Assembly (NCBI RefSeq): GCF_000712595.1
Contig: NZ_JOTN01000001.1
Location: forward strand, 233,901-297,900
Length of the DNA: 64,000 nt
Reading direction: 5' to 3'
Source: Bacillus manliponensis
Lineage (GTDB): Bacteria; Bacillota; Bacilli; Bacillales; Bacillaceae_G
Positions 49,668-64,000 of this stretch are shown here, in pieces; positions within the stretch are counted from its first letter, which is position 1, and each line of letters opens with the position of its first letter. The notes below the pieces were generated by a model that was given only the letters and a program-made list of their open reading frames with translations, made no database searches and was not told the origin of the DNA. The translations under genes and the position numbers were made by a program.

Positions 49668-52400
49668 TTGAAAAACAATAGAAAACGTTATGTATTTATT
49701 TTAGTAGGCTCTTTGTTGCTTCATCTTATCGTAAGCTACATACAGTTCTTACGACTATCCATATACGAATCATCTTTTCATGTTATAACAAGTGGGTTCC
49801 TCTTATTCTTAAACCTCATTATTTTAGGGGGATTAGCTTACTTTACATCAAAACATAATGGGCATTCTTATACATTTTGGATGCTCATAACAACTGGCAC
49901 ATTTTTTTATTTCATTGGGGATATTATCGTTTCCTATCAGCGGATTGTTCTTAAGCAATATGAAACGTATGTAGAACTTTCTGATGTATTTTACTTACTA
50001 TTTTTATGTCTCTTTTTACTGGCATTTTTTTATAAAATCATGCATGAGAGAACAATATGGGAAAAGTTATTTGCCTTATGTGATGTTGCTATTATTACTA
50101 CCTCCATCTTTATCGTCAATAATTATCTCTTGATTGAAATGGCTATCAATCAAAATGCAACATCCATCATGTCAAGAATTATACAATTTATATATCCAAT
50201 ACCTAATTTAGTGTTTCTTTTAATTAGTTTTAGCTTACTCTTTCGCCCATTATCGTTTCTTTGTAAGGCAGCTGCTTCTTATTTGAGCGGTGGTTTACTC
50301 GTTTACGTAATCGTCGATTTTCTTTATTCGTATATGAAGTACTTTATCTCGTTTACGGGAGCATTCGCCATCGCACCGCTATATCAAGTTGCTCTTACGA
50401 TGATTGCAATTTCCTGCGTCTTTTCAAGTAAAGAACAATGTGTGGACGAAAGTGTATTAAACCAGAAAATTGGACAAAAAGTACAACTAGCACTTCCTTA
50501 TATTTCTGTTAGTGCTTTATGTGTATTTATCCTGTTTGATCAGACGTTCTCGTCGGTATTGATTGTTGGACTTATGCTTACATTTTTCTTTGTATTAGTC
50601 CGGCATTTACTTGTTCGCAAGCAAAACAAACAATTATTACGAGAACAAGAAAATTTTAACTTAAAGCTAAAGCAAGAAGTAGACGAACAAACGCAACACC
50701 TCGTACACCAAAAGAAACAGCTGCTTCACAGTAAGCAAATGTTTAAATCATTGTATGAACATCATCCAGATCCTATTTTTACGTTAGACTTACATGGTCA
50801 TCTCTTACGTGTCAACAATGCTGGGTTAACATTACTTGGTTATAAAACAGATGAACTAACAAAGCAATCGTACGATACGCTTATTTATGAAGAAGACTTT
50901 CCAATTTTTAAAACTGCCCTTTGGCAAGCGGCGCATGGGCATTCTACTTCTTACGATGTGAGAGCATATCATAAAAATAGAGATATTTATTATTTACAAG
51001 TTACGGTCGTTCCTATTATTTTACATGAACATATTTCCGGCATTTATATGATGGTGAAAGATGTAACAGAAAGTAAACGACAGGAGGAACAAATTAACTT
51101 CTTAGCTTATCATGATACATTAACAAAGCTAGCAAACCGTCGTGCCTTTGAGGAACAATTAGAAGAAGCTATCCAAAACGCAGAGCAAAACGGTCGTTCT
51201 TTAGCCCTTATGTTCCTTGATTTAAACCGCTTTAAACTCATTAACGATACGCTCGGGCACAAAGTAGGTGACCTTCTCTTAATTGCAGTTGCTGAGCGTC
51301 TTCAGCAAATTGCTACGCCTAACATAAAACTAGCAAGGCTTGCAGGAGATGAATTTACTGTTATCGTAGAAAATGTAGAACACGTATCACATATAGAACA
51401 AATCGCTCATGCTATTTTACAGACGATGGATAAACCGTTACATATTGAAGGGCATACATTAAAAATCACACCAAGCATCGGTATTGCAATGTATCCAGAA
51501 GCTGGTGAAGATTCTACTTCATTGTTACAGCATGCTGACATGGCCATGTATGATGCAAAAAGTAAGGGGAAAAATAATTTCTCTATATACACTGATGCTC
51601 TATATAAAAAGCTTGAACGGAAATTACAACTTGAAAAAGATTTACCGCTTGCACTTACAAACGATGAATTCTTTCTCGTCTATCAGCCTTTACTATGTAC
51701 TGAGTTGAAGAGAATTATTGGTGCTGAAGCGTTAATAAGGTGGAATCATCCAAAACTTGGTCTCATTTCGCCCTCTGAGTTTATTCCTATTGCCGAAGAC
51801 ACAGCTACCATCATCCCCATTGGAAAATGGGTATTACGGCAAGCTTGCCGTCAACTCAAAATTTGGCATACACTTGGATATGCTCACCTAAAGATAGGTG
51901 TAAACGTATCCGCTAAAGAATTTCAACAAGAATACTTTACACAATCCATTTTACAAACGCTACAAAACGTGGAATTAAACCCACATTATTTAGCACTAGA
52001 ATTTACAGAACGAACAACGATGATAAATGAAAAAGAAGCATTAATCAAAATGCGAGAGTTGAAGACACACGGTATAAATATTGGAATCGATGATTTTGGA
52101 ACTGGCTATTCATCACTGTCTTACTTGCCACTCTTCCCAATCGATACATTAAAAATCCCAAGGGAATTGACACAGATGAATCGGCATGAAAAAGAAGGAA
52201 AAGCAGTTGTATCAACCATTCTCTCACTTGCCCATACACTAAGCCTTTCCGTTGTTGCAGAAGGTGTTGAAACGAAAGAACAAATGCAATTTTTACGCGA
52301 ACACGGCTGCACGTATATTCAAGGTTATTACGTGAGCAAACCGCTGAATGGAAAACAAATGATTCAATTTCTCCAAAATGAACAGAGCAGGAACACTTAA
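49668..52400 (+). CDS. PAS-GGDEF-EAL membrane protein
   Basis: About 910 residues from TTG 49668 (AGGTGA 6 nt upstream; GTG 49659 is an alternative). About eight to ten transmembrane segments (1-310), coiled coil (320-355), PAS domain (about 360-475), GGDEF (about 480-645) and EAL (about 650-905). The GGDEF loop reads AGDEF, a variant often still active. EAL motifs EALIRW, DDFGTGYSSL and the QGYYVSKPL end are intact, but the KID motif reads KIP (LKIPRELTQ). Likely synthesises or degrades c-di-GMP. Converges with a DUF975 gene. Confidence 0.9.
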   Translation: MKNNRKRYVFILVGSLLLHLIVSYIQFLRLSIYESSFHVITSGFLLFLNLIILGGLAYFTSKHNGHSYTFWMLITTGTFFYFIGDIIVSYQRIVLKQYETYVELSDVFYLLFLCLFLLAFFYKIMHERTIWEKLFALCDVAIITTSIFIVNNYLLIEMAINQNATSIMSRIIQFIYPIPNLVFLLISFSLLFRPLSFLCKAAASYLSGGLLVYVIVDFLYSYMKYFISFTGAFAIAPLYQVALTMIAISCVFSSKEQCVDESVLNQKIGQKVQLALPYISVSALCVFILFDQTFSSVLIVGLMLTFFFVLVRHLLVRKQNKQLLREQENFNLKLKQEVDEQTQHLVHQKKQLLHSKQMFKSLYEHHPDPIFTLDLHGHLLRVNNAGLTLLGYKTDELTKQSYDTLIYEEDFPIFKTALWQAAHGHSTSYDVRAYHKNRDIYYLQVTVVPIILHEHISGIYMMVKDVTESKRQEEQINFLAYHDTLTKLANRRAFEEQLEEAIQNAEQNGRSLALMFLDLNRFKLINDTLGHKVGDLLLIAVAERLQQIATPNIKLARLAGDEFTVIVENVEHVSHIEQIAHAILQTMDKPLHIEGHTLKITPSIGIAMYPEAGEDSTSLLQHADMAMYDAKSKGKNNFSIYTDALYKKLERKLQLEKDLPLALTNDEFFLVYQPLLCTELKRIIGAEALIRWNHPKLGLISPSEFIPIAEDTATIIPIGKWVLRQACRQLKIWHTLGYAHLKIGVNVSAKEFQQEYFTQSILQTLQNVELNPHYLALEFTERTTMINEKEALIKMRELKTHGINIGIDDFGTGYSSLSYLPLFPIDTLKIPRELTQMNRHEKEGKAVVSTILSLAHTLSLSVVAEGVETKEQMQFLREHGCTYIQGYYVSKPLNGKQMIQFLQNEQSRNT

Positions 52401-52416
52401 AGTTCCTGCTCTGTTT
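52381..52416. terminator. Bidirectional terminator with both convergent stop codons in its loop
   Basis: Fourteen-base stem AACAGAGCAGGAAC / GTTCCTGCTCTGTT with loop ACTTAAA, which contains the TAA of the GGDEF/EAL gene and the TAA of the convergent gene, overlapping by 4 bases. Confidence 0.9.
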
Positions 52417-53209
52417 TATTATGGTTTGAGATTTTGTTATAAAATACTGCGGTTGTTGTCATCATATAAGGTGATACCCAAAGAAGACCAATGCCTAAAG
52501 TTACAATTGCTAATAGCCACCACCCTATAAAGCTTATCCATAACATAAATAAATCCATTTTACGCCCTTTCATTAAGCGTTTACTTTCTTTCATCGCCTC
52601 GAGTACGCCATATTCCGGATAATCAATCATTACATGGAACGTCAACGCATACGAGAAATACATAACAATGATACCAATAATGGATAGAATTATTGCAGTA
52701 AAACAAATCAGTATTAAAAATTCATCATTTGTACTACTACCATCTCCCTCAATTAAAGCCACGAAGACGCCAAATAAAGCAAGTGGAAGCCATGTTCCTG
52801 TATACACACATATAAGGATCATTGCTTTCATTGTCTTCATCATCTTTTTAAAACCACGAAACCCTTCAAATAGAGCATCAATTGTTACATCTTGTGTTCT
52901 ACTAAGCTGTAGAAATACATTTGTATATCCGTACACCGTAACGCCATAAGAAGCAAGTGTTACTACTAAAAGGATAACATACAGAATAACAAATACAAGA
53001 AGACCAATCGCCGTCATCTCCTCTCCCTCAAACGCACCTACAAGTCCTGCCGTTAAGAAAAATATCATCATACCAGGAATCATAACGACAAGGCTGGCAA
53101 GCATCGACACAGCATAGCTTACAATAAAATATAAGAGAGTTCCTCCAACCCCAAGGCCCCATTTTCCCTTTAATGACTGCAATGCCTCTCGTTTCATTTC
53201 ACTAATCAC
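52397..53209 (-). CDS. DUF975 family membrane protein
   Basis: About 270 residues from GTG 53209 (VISEMKREALQSLKGKWG; AGGGGA 8 nt upstream); the frame is open to 53230. Six or so hydrophobic segments, typical DUF975 N-terminal amphipathic helix (REALQSLKGKWGLGVGGTLLYF). Function unknown. Shares its terminator with the convergent GGDEF/EAL gene. Confidence 0.8.
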   Translation of the reverse strand: MISEMKREALQSLKGKWGLGVGGTLLYFIVSYAVSMLASLVVMIPGMMIFFLTAGLVGAFEGEEMTAIGLLVFVILYVILLVVTLASYGVTVYGYTNVFLQLSRTQDVTIDALFEGFRGFKKMMKTMKAMILICVYTGTWLPLALFGVFVALIEGDGSSTNDEFLILICFTAIILSIIGIIVMYFSYALTFHVMIDYPEYGVLEAMKESKRLMKGRKMDLFMLWISFIGWWLLAIVTLGIGLLWVSPYMMTTTAVFYNKISNHNKTEQEL

Positions 53210-53310
53210 TTTTCCATCCCCTTCTATCAAAATTTTTCTATGTATGAAATGCTACATTAAAATTGTATCATTTATTGGAATTTATTGTCTGAACTTCTTT
53301 ATGAAAACAT

Positions 53311-53346
53311 AAAAAATCCGTAAAGGCTAAGCCTTTACGGATTTTT

Positions 53347-53348
<2 letters not shown>
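53311..53348 (-). terminator. Terminator of the atp operon
   Basis: Stem AAAATCCGTAAAGGC / GCCTTTACGGATTTT with a 3-base loop and U run, next to the atpC stop. Confidence 0.9.
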
Positions 53349-53760
<412 letters not shown>

Positions 53761-53768
53761 CTAAGGCC

Positions 53769-55184
<1,416 letters not shown>

Positions 55185-55257
55185 TTAAATTAGCCAACTT
55201 TCTGCGAGCAGTCGGCTTTTATTTTATATTGGTTTTATAAGTTACATAGCTTTAGCA

Positions 55258-55283
55258 GCTCGCTTAATATAAGTTAAGCGAGC
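55258..55283. repeat. Perfect inverted repeat in atpG-atpD spacer
   Basis: GCTCGCTTAA / TTAAGCGAGC, 6-base loop. Directly adjoins copy 1 of the atp structured repeat. Confidence 0.7.
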
Positions 55284-55284
55284 C

Positions 55285-55374
55285 GGCTTCGCTTCTTCCG
55301 CCGAGGCAAAAAGCGCCTCTATGTCAGAAGCTCCATCCCCTCTCACATTCTGAGCAAGCCATCTCCACTTTTTA

Positions 55375-55377
<3 letters not shown>
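55285..55377 (-). repeat. atp structured repeat, copy 1
   Basis: 93 bases aligning without gaps to 56515-56607 at about 91% identity. Contains GAGGC...GCCTC within GCTTCT...AGAAGC. On the mRNA it begins at the TAG stop of atpG itself. Confidence 0.85.
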
Positions 55378-56241
<864 letters not shown>

Positions 56242-56269
56242 TCACCACCTTTATTTCGGAAGTTGGCAT

Positions 56270-56593
56270 GAATAGAGAGGCTTCCCTCTTTCTATTCTTG
56301 TTGCAAGATACACTTGCTTATAAGCTACAGAAAGAGTATGTGCACCTATTCTTTCTGTAGCCAATCCGTCAGCACTCTATGTAGGAGTTGCCTGTTTGTA
56401 TAGGGAGCAGAGCCGGTGTACAGTCGGCTCTGCTTGTTGTTTTATGAATAGCGAGCGACTTAAAGTCATCTCCGCTTTTTATTCAATCTAGCTGCGATGG
56501 CTAGAATGTTCGGTGGCTTCGCTTCTTCCGCGGAGGCAAAAAACGCCTCTATGCCAGAAGCTCCATCCCCTCTCACATTCTAAACGAGCCATC
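56270..56593. promoter_or_regulatory. Series of hairpins in the atpA-atpG spacer
   Basis: The 372-base spacer (56236-56607) holds four stems. First: GAATAGA(GAGG) / (CCTC)TCTATTC at 56270-56297. Second: GCTACAGAAAGA / TCTTTCTGTAGC at 56324-56361. Third: AGCAGAGCCG / CGGCTCTGCT at 56406-56434. Fourth: a long imperfect one, GATGGCT+AGAATGT / ACATTCT+AGCCATC, at 56496-56593. CATCTCCGCTTTTTATT also appears twice (56468 and 56591). No ORF with a ribosome site lies here. Confidence 0.8.
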
Positions 56594-56607
56594 TCCGCTT
56601 TTTATTA
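56515..56607 (-). repeat. atp structured repeat, copy 2
   Basis: See copy 1 at 55285-55377. On the mRNA it starts directly after the TAA stop of atpA. Confidence 0.85.
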
Positions 56608-58666
<2,059 letters not shown>

Positions 58667-58670
<4 letters not shown>

Positions 58671-59179
58671 CGTGCTTCGCCTACCTCTTTAATATACTCA
58701 CGAATTAATTTCACTTGGTCTTCTTCTGTTAACTCTTTTTCAATTACTTTAGAAGCAATTTGAACGGATAACGAAGCGACTTGTTCTTGTAGCATAGCAA
58801 TTGCTTGCTCTTTTTCGCGTTGAATTTCTTGTACAGCAGACTCTTTAATAGATTCTGCTTCTTGTTTCGCAGCAGCGACAATACCTTCGCGTTGTTCCTC
58901 TGCTTGCTTTTTCGCTCTTTCAATTAGCTCTTTCGCTTCAACACGTGATTGTTGTAACATCTCACGTTGTTCTTCTACTAACTTTTTCGATTCTACATGA
59001 TTTTTCTCAGCAGCATCGATTTCACTAGAGATATGCTCTTCACGCTCTTTCATCATTCCCATTAACGGACCCCAAGCATATTTGCGAAGTAACATTAATA
59101 GAATTAAGAAAATGAAGATTGTATATAGAACTGTTCCAAATGGCATACCAGCTCCAGCCCCTAATACTAAAGTTTGCAC
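58667..59179 (-). CDS. atpF: ATP synthase b subunit
   Basis: The product has 170 residues from GTG 59179 (GGGAGTGAA 6 nt upstream). One N-terminal membrane helix ([22 protein letters not shown]) and a long charged coiled coil for the peripheral stalk. Confidence 0.95.
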
Positions 59180-59306
59180 AAGGATTCACTCCCTTCGAGT
59201 ATCTAAAGTAACTATATTAAAAAATCAAATAAACGTTTCGTTCATAAAGCAATGGCGAAGAAAGTTCTTAAACACTCTTCGCCATCTATGTAAGGGGAAT
59301 GGTCCC

Positions 59307-59546
<240 letters not shown>

Positions 59547-59581
59547 TTATAAAAAATAGTTTTTACTTACTTAAAAATATA

Positions 59582-60703
<1,122 letters not shown>

Positions 60704-60704
<1 letters not shown>

Positions 60705-60925
60705 TACTCTCCTGAATAAAAATGTCGAATGAGCCGCGTCATAGCGTAAATTCCTGTCCCGAGGCCAAGCAATAAACCAACTATGAGAAATAACGGAAAT
60801 GTTCCAAGTTGACTATCGATCCATTTCCCACCGAAAATACCGATTAAGATAGAACCTACTAACTGGGAAAGGATTCCTGTCATTAAAGCATATGCTTTTA
60901 CTGGACTTCGCTCATTATTTTGCAA
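60704..60925 (-). CDS. atpZ: AtpZ/AtpI-like small membrane protein
   Basis: The product has 73 residues from TTG 60925 (MQNNERSPVKAYALMTGIL...), because GGAGGG sits 8 nt upstream; the frame is open to 61009. Two helices with the AtpZ-type GGKWIDSQLGTFPLFLIVGLLLGLGTGIY. In other bacilli AtpZ with AtpI forms a Mg2+/Ca2+ pathway. First gene of the operon. Confidence 0.8.
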
Positions 60926-61081
60926 GGATTCATCCCTCCAATTTATAAGGAACTCACTCTCAATGTGTTTATAATAACTCATTTCCTTGCATAAATCTTT
61001 CATAATCAAAAAAGTTTACTTTTTCGACATAGAATAGATGAAAAATTGTCACTGAAAGCCCTACCATCTACTCCCGTTGTT

Positions 61082-61110
61082 AGCATACAATAGGGTATTA
61101 ACAGTGTCAA
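61082..61110 (-). promoter_or_regulatory. Promoter of the atp operon
   Basis: On the minus strand TTGACA (61110-61105), 17-bp spacer, TATGCT (61087-61082). It leaves a leader of about 150 nt before atpZ. No other -35/-10 pair in the gap is as good. Confidence 0.7.
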
Positions 61111-61666
61111 CGACAAATCGAAAAAAATCAAAAAATTTGAGTATCAGTCATTTATTGACAGAAATGAAAACGTTCCCCTTCTAAATACTGTTAAAAACCT
61201 CTGAATCTCACCATTAATATAGAAGAAAAAGTTCACAAGTTTGTCAATATTACATTTCCTGAATGTATAATTTTATTTCTGTAATATAACTTTTAAAAGA
61301 TGGGGCTCCTTTATTATATGTAATGCATATGCAAGTTATGTTGCATAATCATACACTATTAACATCATTTTAACCTTGTTATCCTTCCCTACATTTATAT
61401 AAGGAAACAACGTGCTATCTGTACTCAATCTTTATTTCAAATCGGTCTATACATACATAGCGGTCTCCCTATCTTTATAACGTTCAATTCATAGTATGGA
61501 AAGTATAATAATATAGAAGAATTCTTTTTCAATAGTAGAAACTATTTTATCCCCCCTCCCCTACTTAAGGTATATATATCCAACTTGACCATTTCACACA
61601 AAAGTAGCTGCCACGTATATAAGAATGACAAACGTACTCATTTCATCTATTTGTTGTAACATAGGG
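61111..61666. other. Gap between atp promoter and repeat copy B, nothing clear
   Basis: About 550 bp of AT-rich sequence without a credible ORF, terminator or known RNA motif. Confidence 0.5.
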
Positions 61667-61747
61667 GCGCGGTAGGAAAAGGCCCTGACCGCTACTGCAC
61701 ATGGAGGAACATCCTCTTCTACCGAAAAAGAAAAGGGCTTTTTCGTT
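61667..61747 (+). repeat. Structured repeat family 2, copy B
   Basis: Best-formed copy. Core CTGACCGCTAC (61685-61695). Stems CGGTAG / CTACCG (61670-61675, 61719-61724), GAGGA / TCCTC (61704-61716) and AAAAG(G)CCC / GGGCTTTT (61677-61742). A T run follows at 61740-61752. Lies between the atp promoter and upp terminator. Confidence 0.7.
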
Positions 61748-61876
61748 TTTTAACTTGTATTTATATGGAAGAAGACTGAAATTCTCTCACTTTTCCCGTT
61801 ATAGATTCATGTTGAGAAAACACACTTACATCTTGCAATTTCTTTTTATCCATTTCATAACGAGATATATACAAAT

Positions 61877-61909
61877 AAAAAAACAGACGAGAAGAACTCT
61901 TCTCGTCTG
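61877..61909 (-). terminator. Terminator of upp
   Basis: Stem AACAGACGAGAAG / CTTCTCGTCTGTT with U run on the minus strand, 5 bases after upp. Confidence 0.9.
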
Positions 61910-61914
61910 TTGTC

Positions 61915-62619
<705 letters not shown>

Positions 62620-62661
62620 CTAGTTAATATTCAAGTTTTTATTATGAAAAAGAAAAAGAGA

Positions 62662-62703
62662 AAACCCCTCTTTCTTTTATATAGGAAAGAAAGAGGGGTT
62701 TTT
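62662..62703 (-). terminator. Terminator of glyA
   Basis: Stem AAAACCCCTCTTTCTTT / AAAGAAAGAGGGGTTTT, very strong, directly after glyA. Confidence 0.92.
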
Positions 62704-62710
62704 TGAATTA

Positions 62711-63952
62711 TTATAGTCCCGGATACATTGGGAATTTATCTGTTAAAGCACTTACACGTTTACTTGCTTCTTCAAGCGCTTCCTCATTTTCATGATTCTT
62801 TAACGTGTATGCCATAATTGATGCAATTTCATCCATTTCTTCTAAACCGAAGCCACGAGATGTTACCGCTGCTGTACCGATGCGGATACCACTTGTTACA
62901 AATGGACTTGCTGGATCAAATGGAATTGTATTTTTGTTAACTGTAATACCAACTTCATCTAGTACATGCTCTGCTACTTTACCTGTAATTTCTAAGCTAC
63001 GCACATCAATTAATACAAGGTGATTGTCCGTTCCATTAGAAACAAGTGTAATGCCTTCTTTTTGAAGACTTGCTGCTAAGCGTTTTGCATTATCGATGAC
63101 GTTTTGTGCATATGTTTTAAATTCTGGCTGCAATGTTTCACCAAATGCAACAGCTTTCGCTGCGATAACATGCATAAGTGGACCGCCTTGAATACCAGGG
63201 AAGATGGATTTATCAATTTGTTTCGCAAACTGTTCTTTACATAAAATCATACCACCACGTGGACCGCGTAATGTTTTATGTGTCGTTGTCGTAACAAAGT
63301 CTGCATATGGTACTGGGTTTTCATGTAAGCCTGCTGCTACAAGACCAGCGATGTGTGCCATATCTACCATTAAGTATGCGCCCACTTCGTCAGCAATTTC
63401 GCGGAACTTCTTAAAGTCAATTGCACGAGGGTAAGCACTTGCACCTGCAACGATTAACTTCGGCTTATGCTCTTTCGCTTTCGCTAATACATCATCATAG
63501 TTAATGCGATGCGTTTCTTGATCAACACCATACTCGATGAAGTTGTATTGTACACCACTGAAGTTAACAGGGCTTCCGTGCGTTAAGTGACCACCATGAG
63601 ATAAATTCATACCAAGTACTGTGTCACCATGCTCTAAAATTGTGAAGTATACAGCCATATTTGCCTGTGCACCAGAGTGTGGTTGAACGTTCACATGTTC
63701 CGCACCGAAAATTTCTTTCACACGGTCGCGTGCGATATCTTCTACTACATCAACATGTTCACAACCACCGTAGTAACGCTTACCTGGATAACCTTCTGCA
63801 TACTTGTTCGTTAATACAGAACCTTGCGCTTCCATTACTGCTTCACTTACAAAGTTTTCAGAAGCAATCAGCTCAATTTTTGAACGCTGTCTCCCTAATT
63901 CCGCTTCAATTGCAGCAAATACTTTTTCATCTTGACGTTTTACATGCTCCAT
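62711..63952 (-). CDS. glyA: Serine hydroxymethyltransferase
   Basis: The product has 413 residues. PLP lysine in [15 protein letters not shown] (about 226-230), [17 protein letters not shown] and other SHMT motifs. Converts serine to glycine with one-carbon transfer to tetrahydrofolate. ATG 63952 preceded by AAAGGGGG. Upstream region is cut by the window end. Confidence 0.97.
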   Translation of the reverse strand: MEHVKRQDEKVFAAIEAELGRQRSKIELIASENFVSEAVMEAQGSVLTNKYAEGYPGKRYYGGCEHVDVVEDIARDRVKEIFGAEHVNVQPHSGAQANMAVYFTILEHGDTVLGMNLSHGGHLTHGSPVNFSGVQYNFIEYGVDQETHRINYDDVLAKAKEHKPKLIVAGASAYPRAIDFKKFREIADEVGAYLMVDMAHIAGLVAAGLHENPVPYADFVTTTTHKTLRGPRGGMILCKEQFAKQIDKSIFPGIQGGPLMHVIAAKAVAFGETLQPEFKTYAQNVIDNAKRLAASLQKEGITLVSNGTDNHLVLIDVRSLEITGKVAEHVLDEVGITVNKNTIPFDPASPFVTSGIRIGTAAVTSRGFGLEEMDEIASIMAYTLKNHENEEALEEASKRVSALTDKFPMYPGL

Positions 63953-64000
63953 CTGAATCCCCCTTTTCTTAAGCGAACCACACCATTTCCCAACATTTTT

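Noticed and set aside
61667-61747. Known riboswitch upstream of atp or upp
   Set aside because: The folded element matches no aptamer core I know (purine, guanidine, c-di-GMP, fluoride, preQ1, Mn) and is related to three other copies at unconnected genes, so I list it as a repeat.

Overview
This window looks like chromosome of a Bacillus cereus-group species (B. cereus, B. thuringiensis or B. anthracis type). The evidence is low G+C, strong AGGAGG-type ribosome sites, the sporulation genes spoIID, spoIIQ and spoIIID, a short second ComK paralogue, an enterotoxin-like SH3/3D wall protein, and several copies of a short repeat that matches the group-specific element bcr1 as I remember it. Most genes lie on the minus strand. 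I see no rRNA, tRNA, CRISPR array, prophage or full transposon.

Layout. 1-2.2 kb: end of an SH3/3D-domain wall protein, a secreted choline-binding-repeat protein and a small unknown gene. 2.2-5.6 kb: three overlapping zinc-ribbon genes. 5.8-10.1 kb: SWIM zinc-finger protein and SNF2 helicase (ywqB-ywqA type). 10.1-13.4 kb: a tandem repeat, a VanZ-like gene, a DUF1659/DUF2922 pair split by a bcr1-like element, a comK paralogue and a small sigma-like factor. 13.4-17.2 kb: yknXYZ-yknW type export complex. 17.5-21.9 kb: a phosphocholine (lic) locus with licD, licC, a licB-type transporter and a triple-domain licA-type fusion. 22.1-25.6 kb: an unknown gene, galE, an LCP ligase and fabZ. 26.2-29.9 kb: mbl, spoIIID, a lipoprotein, a 43-residue membrane protein and spoIIQ. 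30.0-32.8 kb: an ABC-2 exporter with an upstream ABC-like/LytTR regulator. 32.9-38.5 kb: acyl-CoA ligase, spoIID, murA, ywmB and ywzB. 38.6-49.4 kb: nuoABCDHIJKLMN. 49.7-53.2 kb: a GGDEF/EAL protein and a DUF975 protein. 53.3-61.1 kb: atpZIBEFHAGDC. 61.9-64 kb: upp and glyA.

How the genes fit together. Two large respiratory operons, an 11-subunit complex I lacking the NuoEFG NADH module and F1Fo ATP synthase, sit next to cell-wall and sporulation genes (murA, spoIID, spoIIQ, spoIIID-mbl) in nearly the order known from B. subtilis. Surface-modification genes fill the rest. The lic locus (uptake, kinase, cytidylyltransferase, transferase) would place phosphocholine on the surface, and the choline-binding-repeat protein at 1027-1761 could be a ligand for it.

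The most unusual signals are repeats. There are four bcr1-like copies flanked by ATAAA. A second family of four copies has a GTAACGGTCAG-type core, and two of these lie inside the nuo operon. A 93-bp structured sequence is duplicated directly after the stop codons of atpA and atpG. A 41-bp tandem array follows ywqA. In-frame repeats extend NuoC (32 residues) and SpoIIQ (13 residues).
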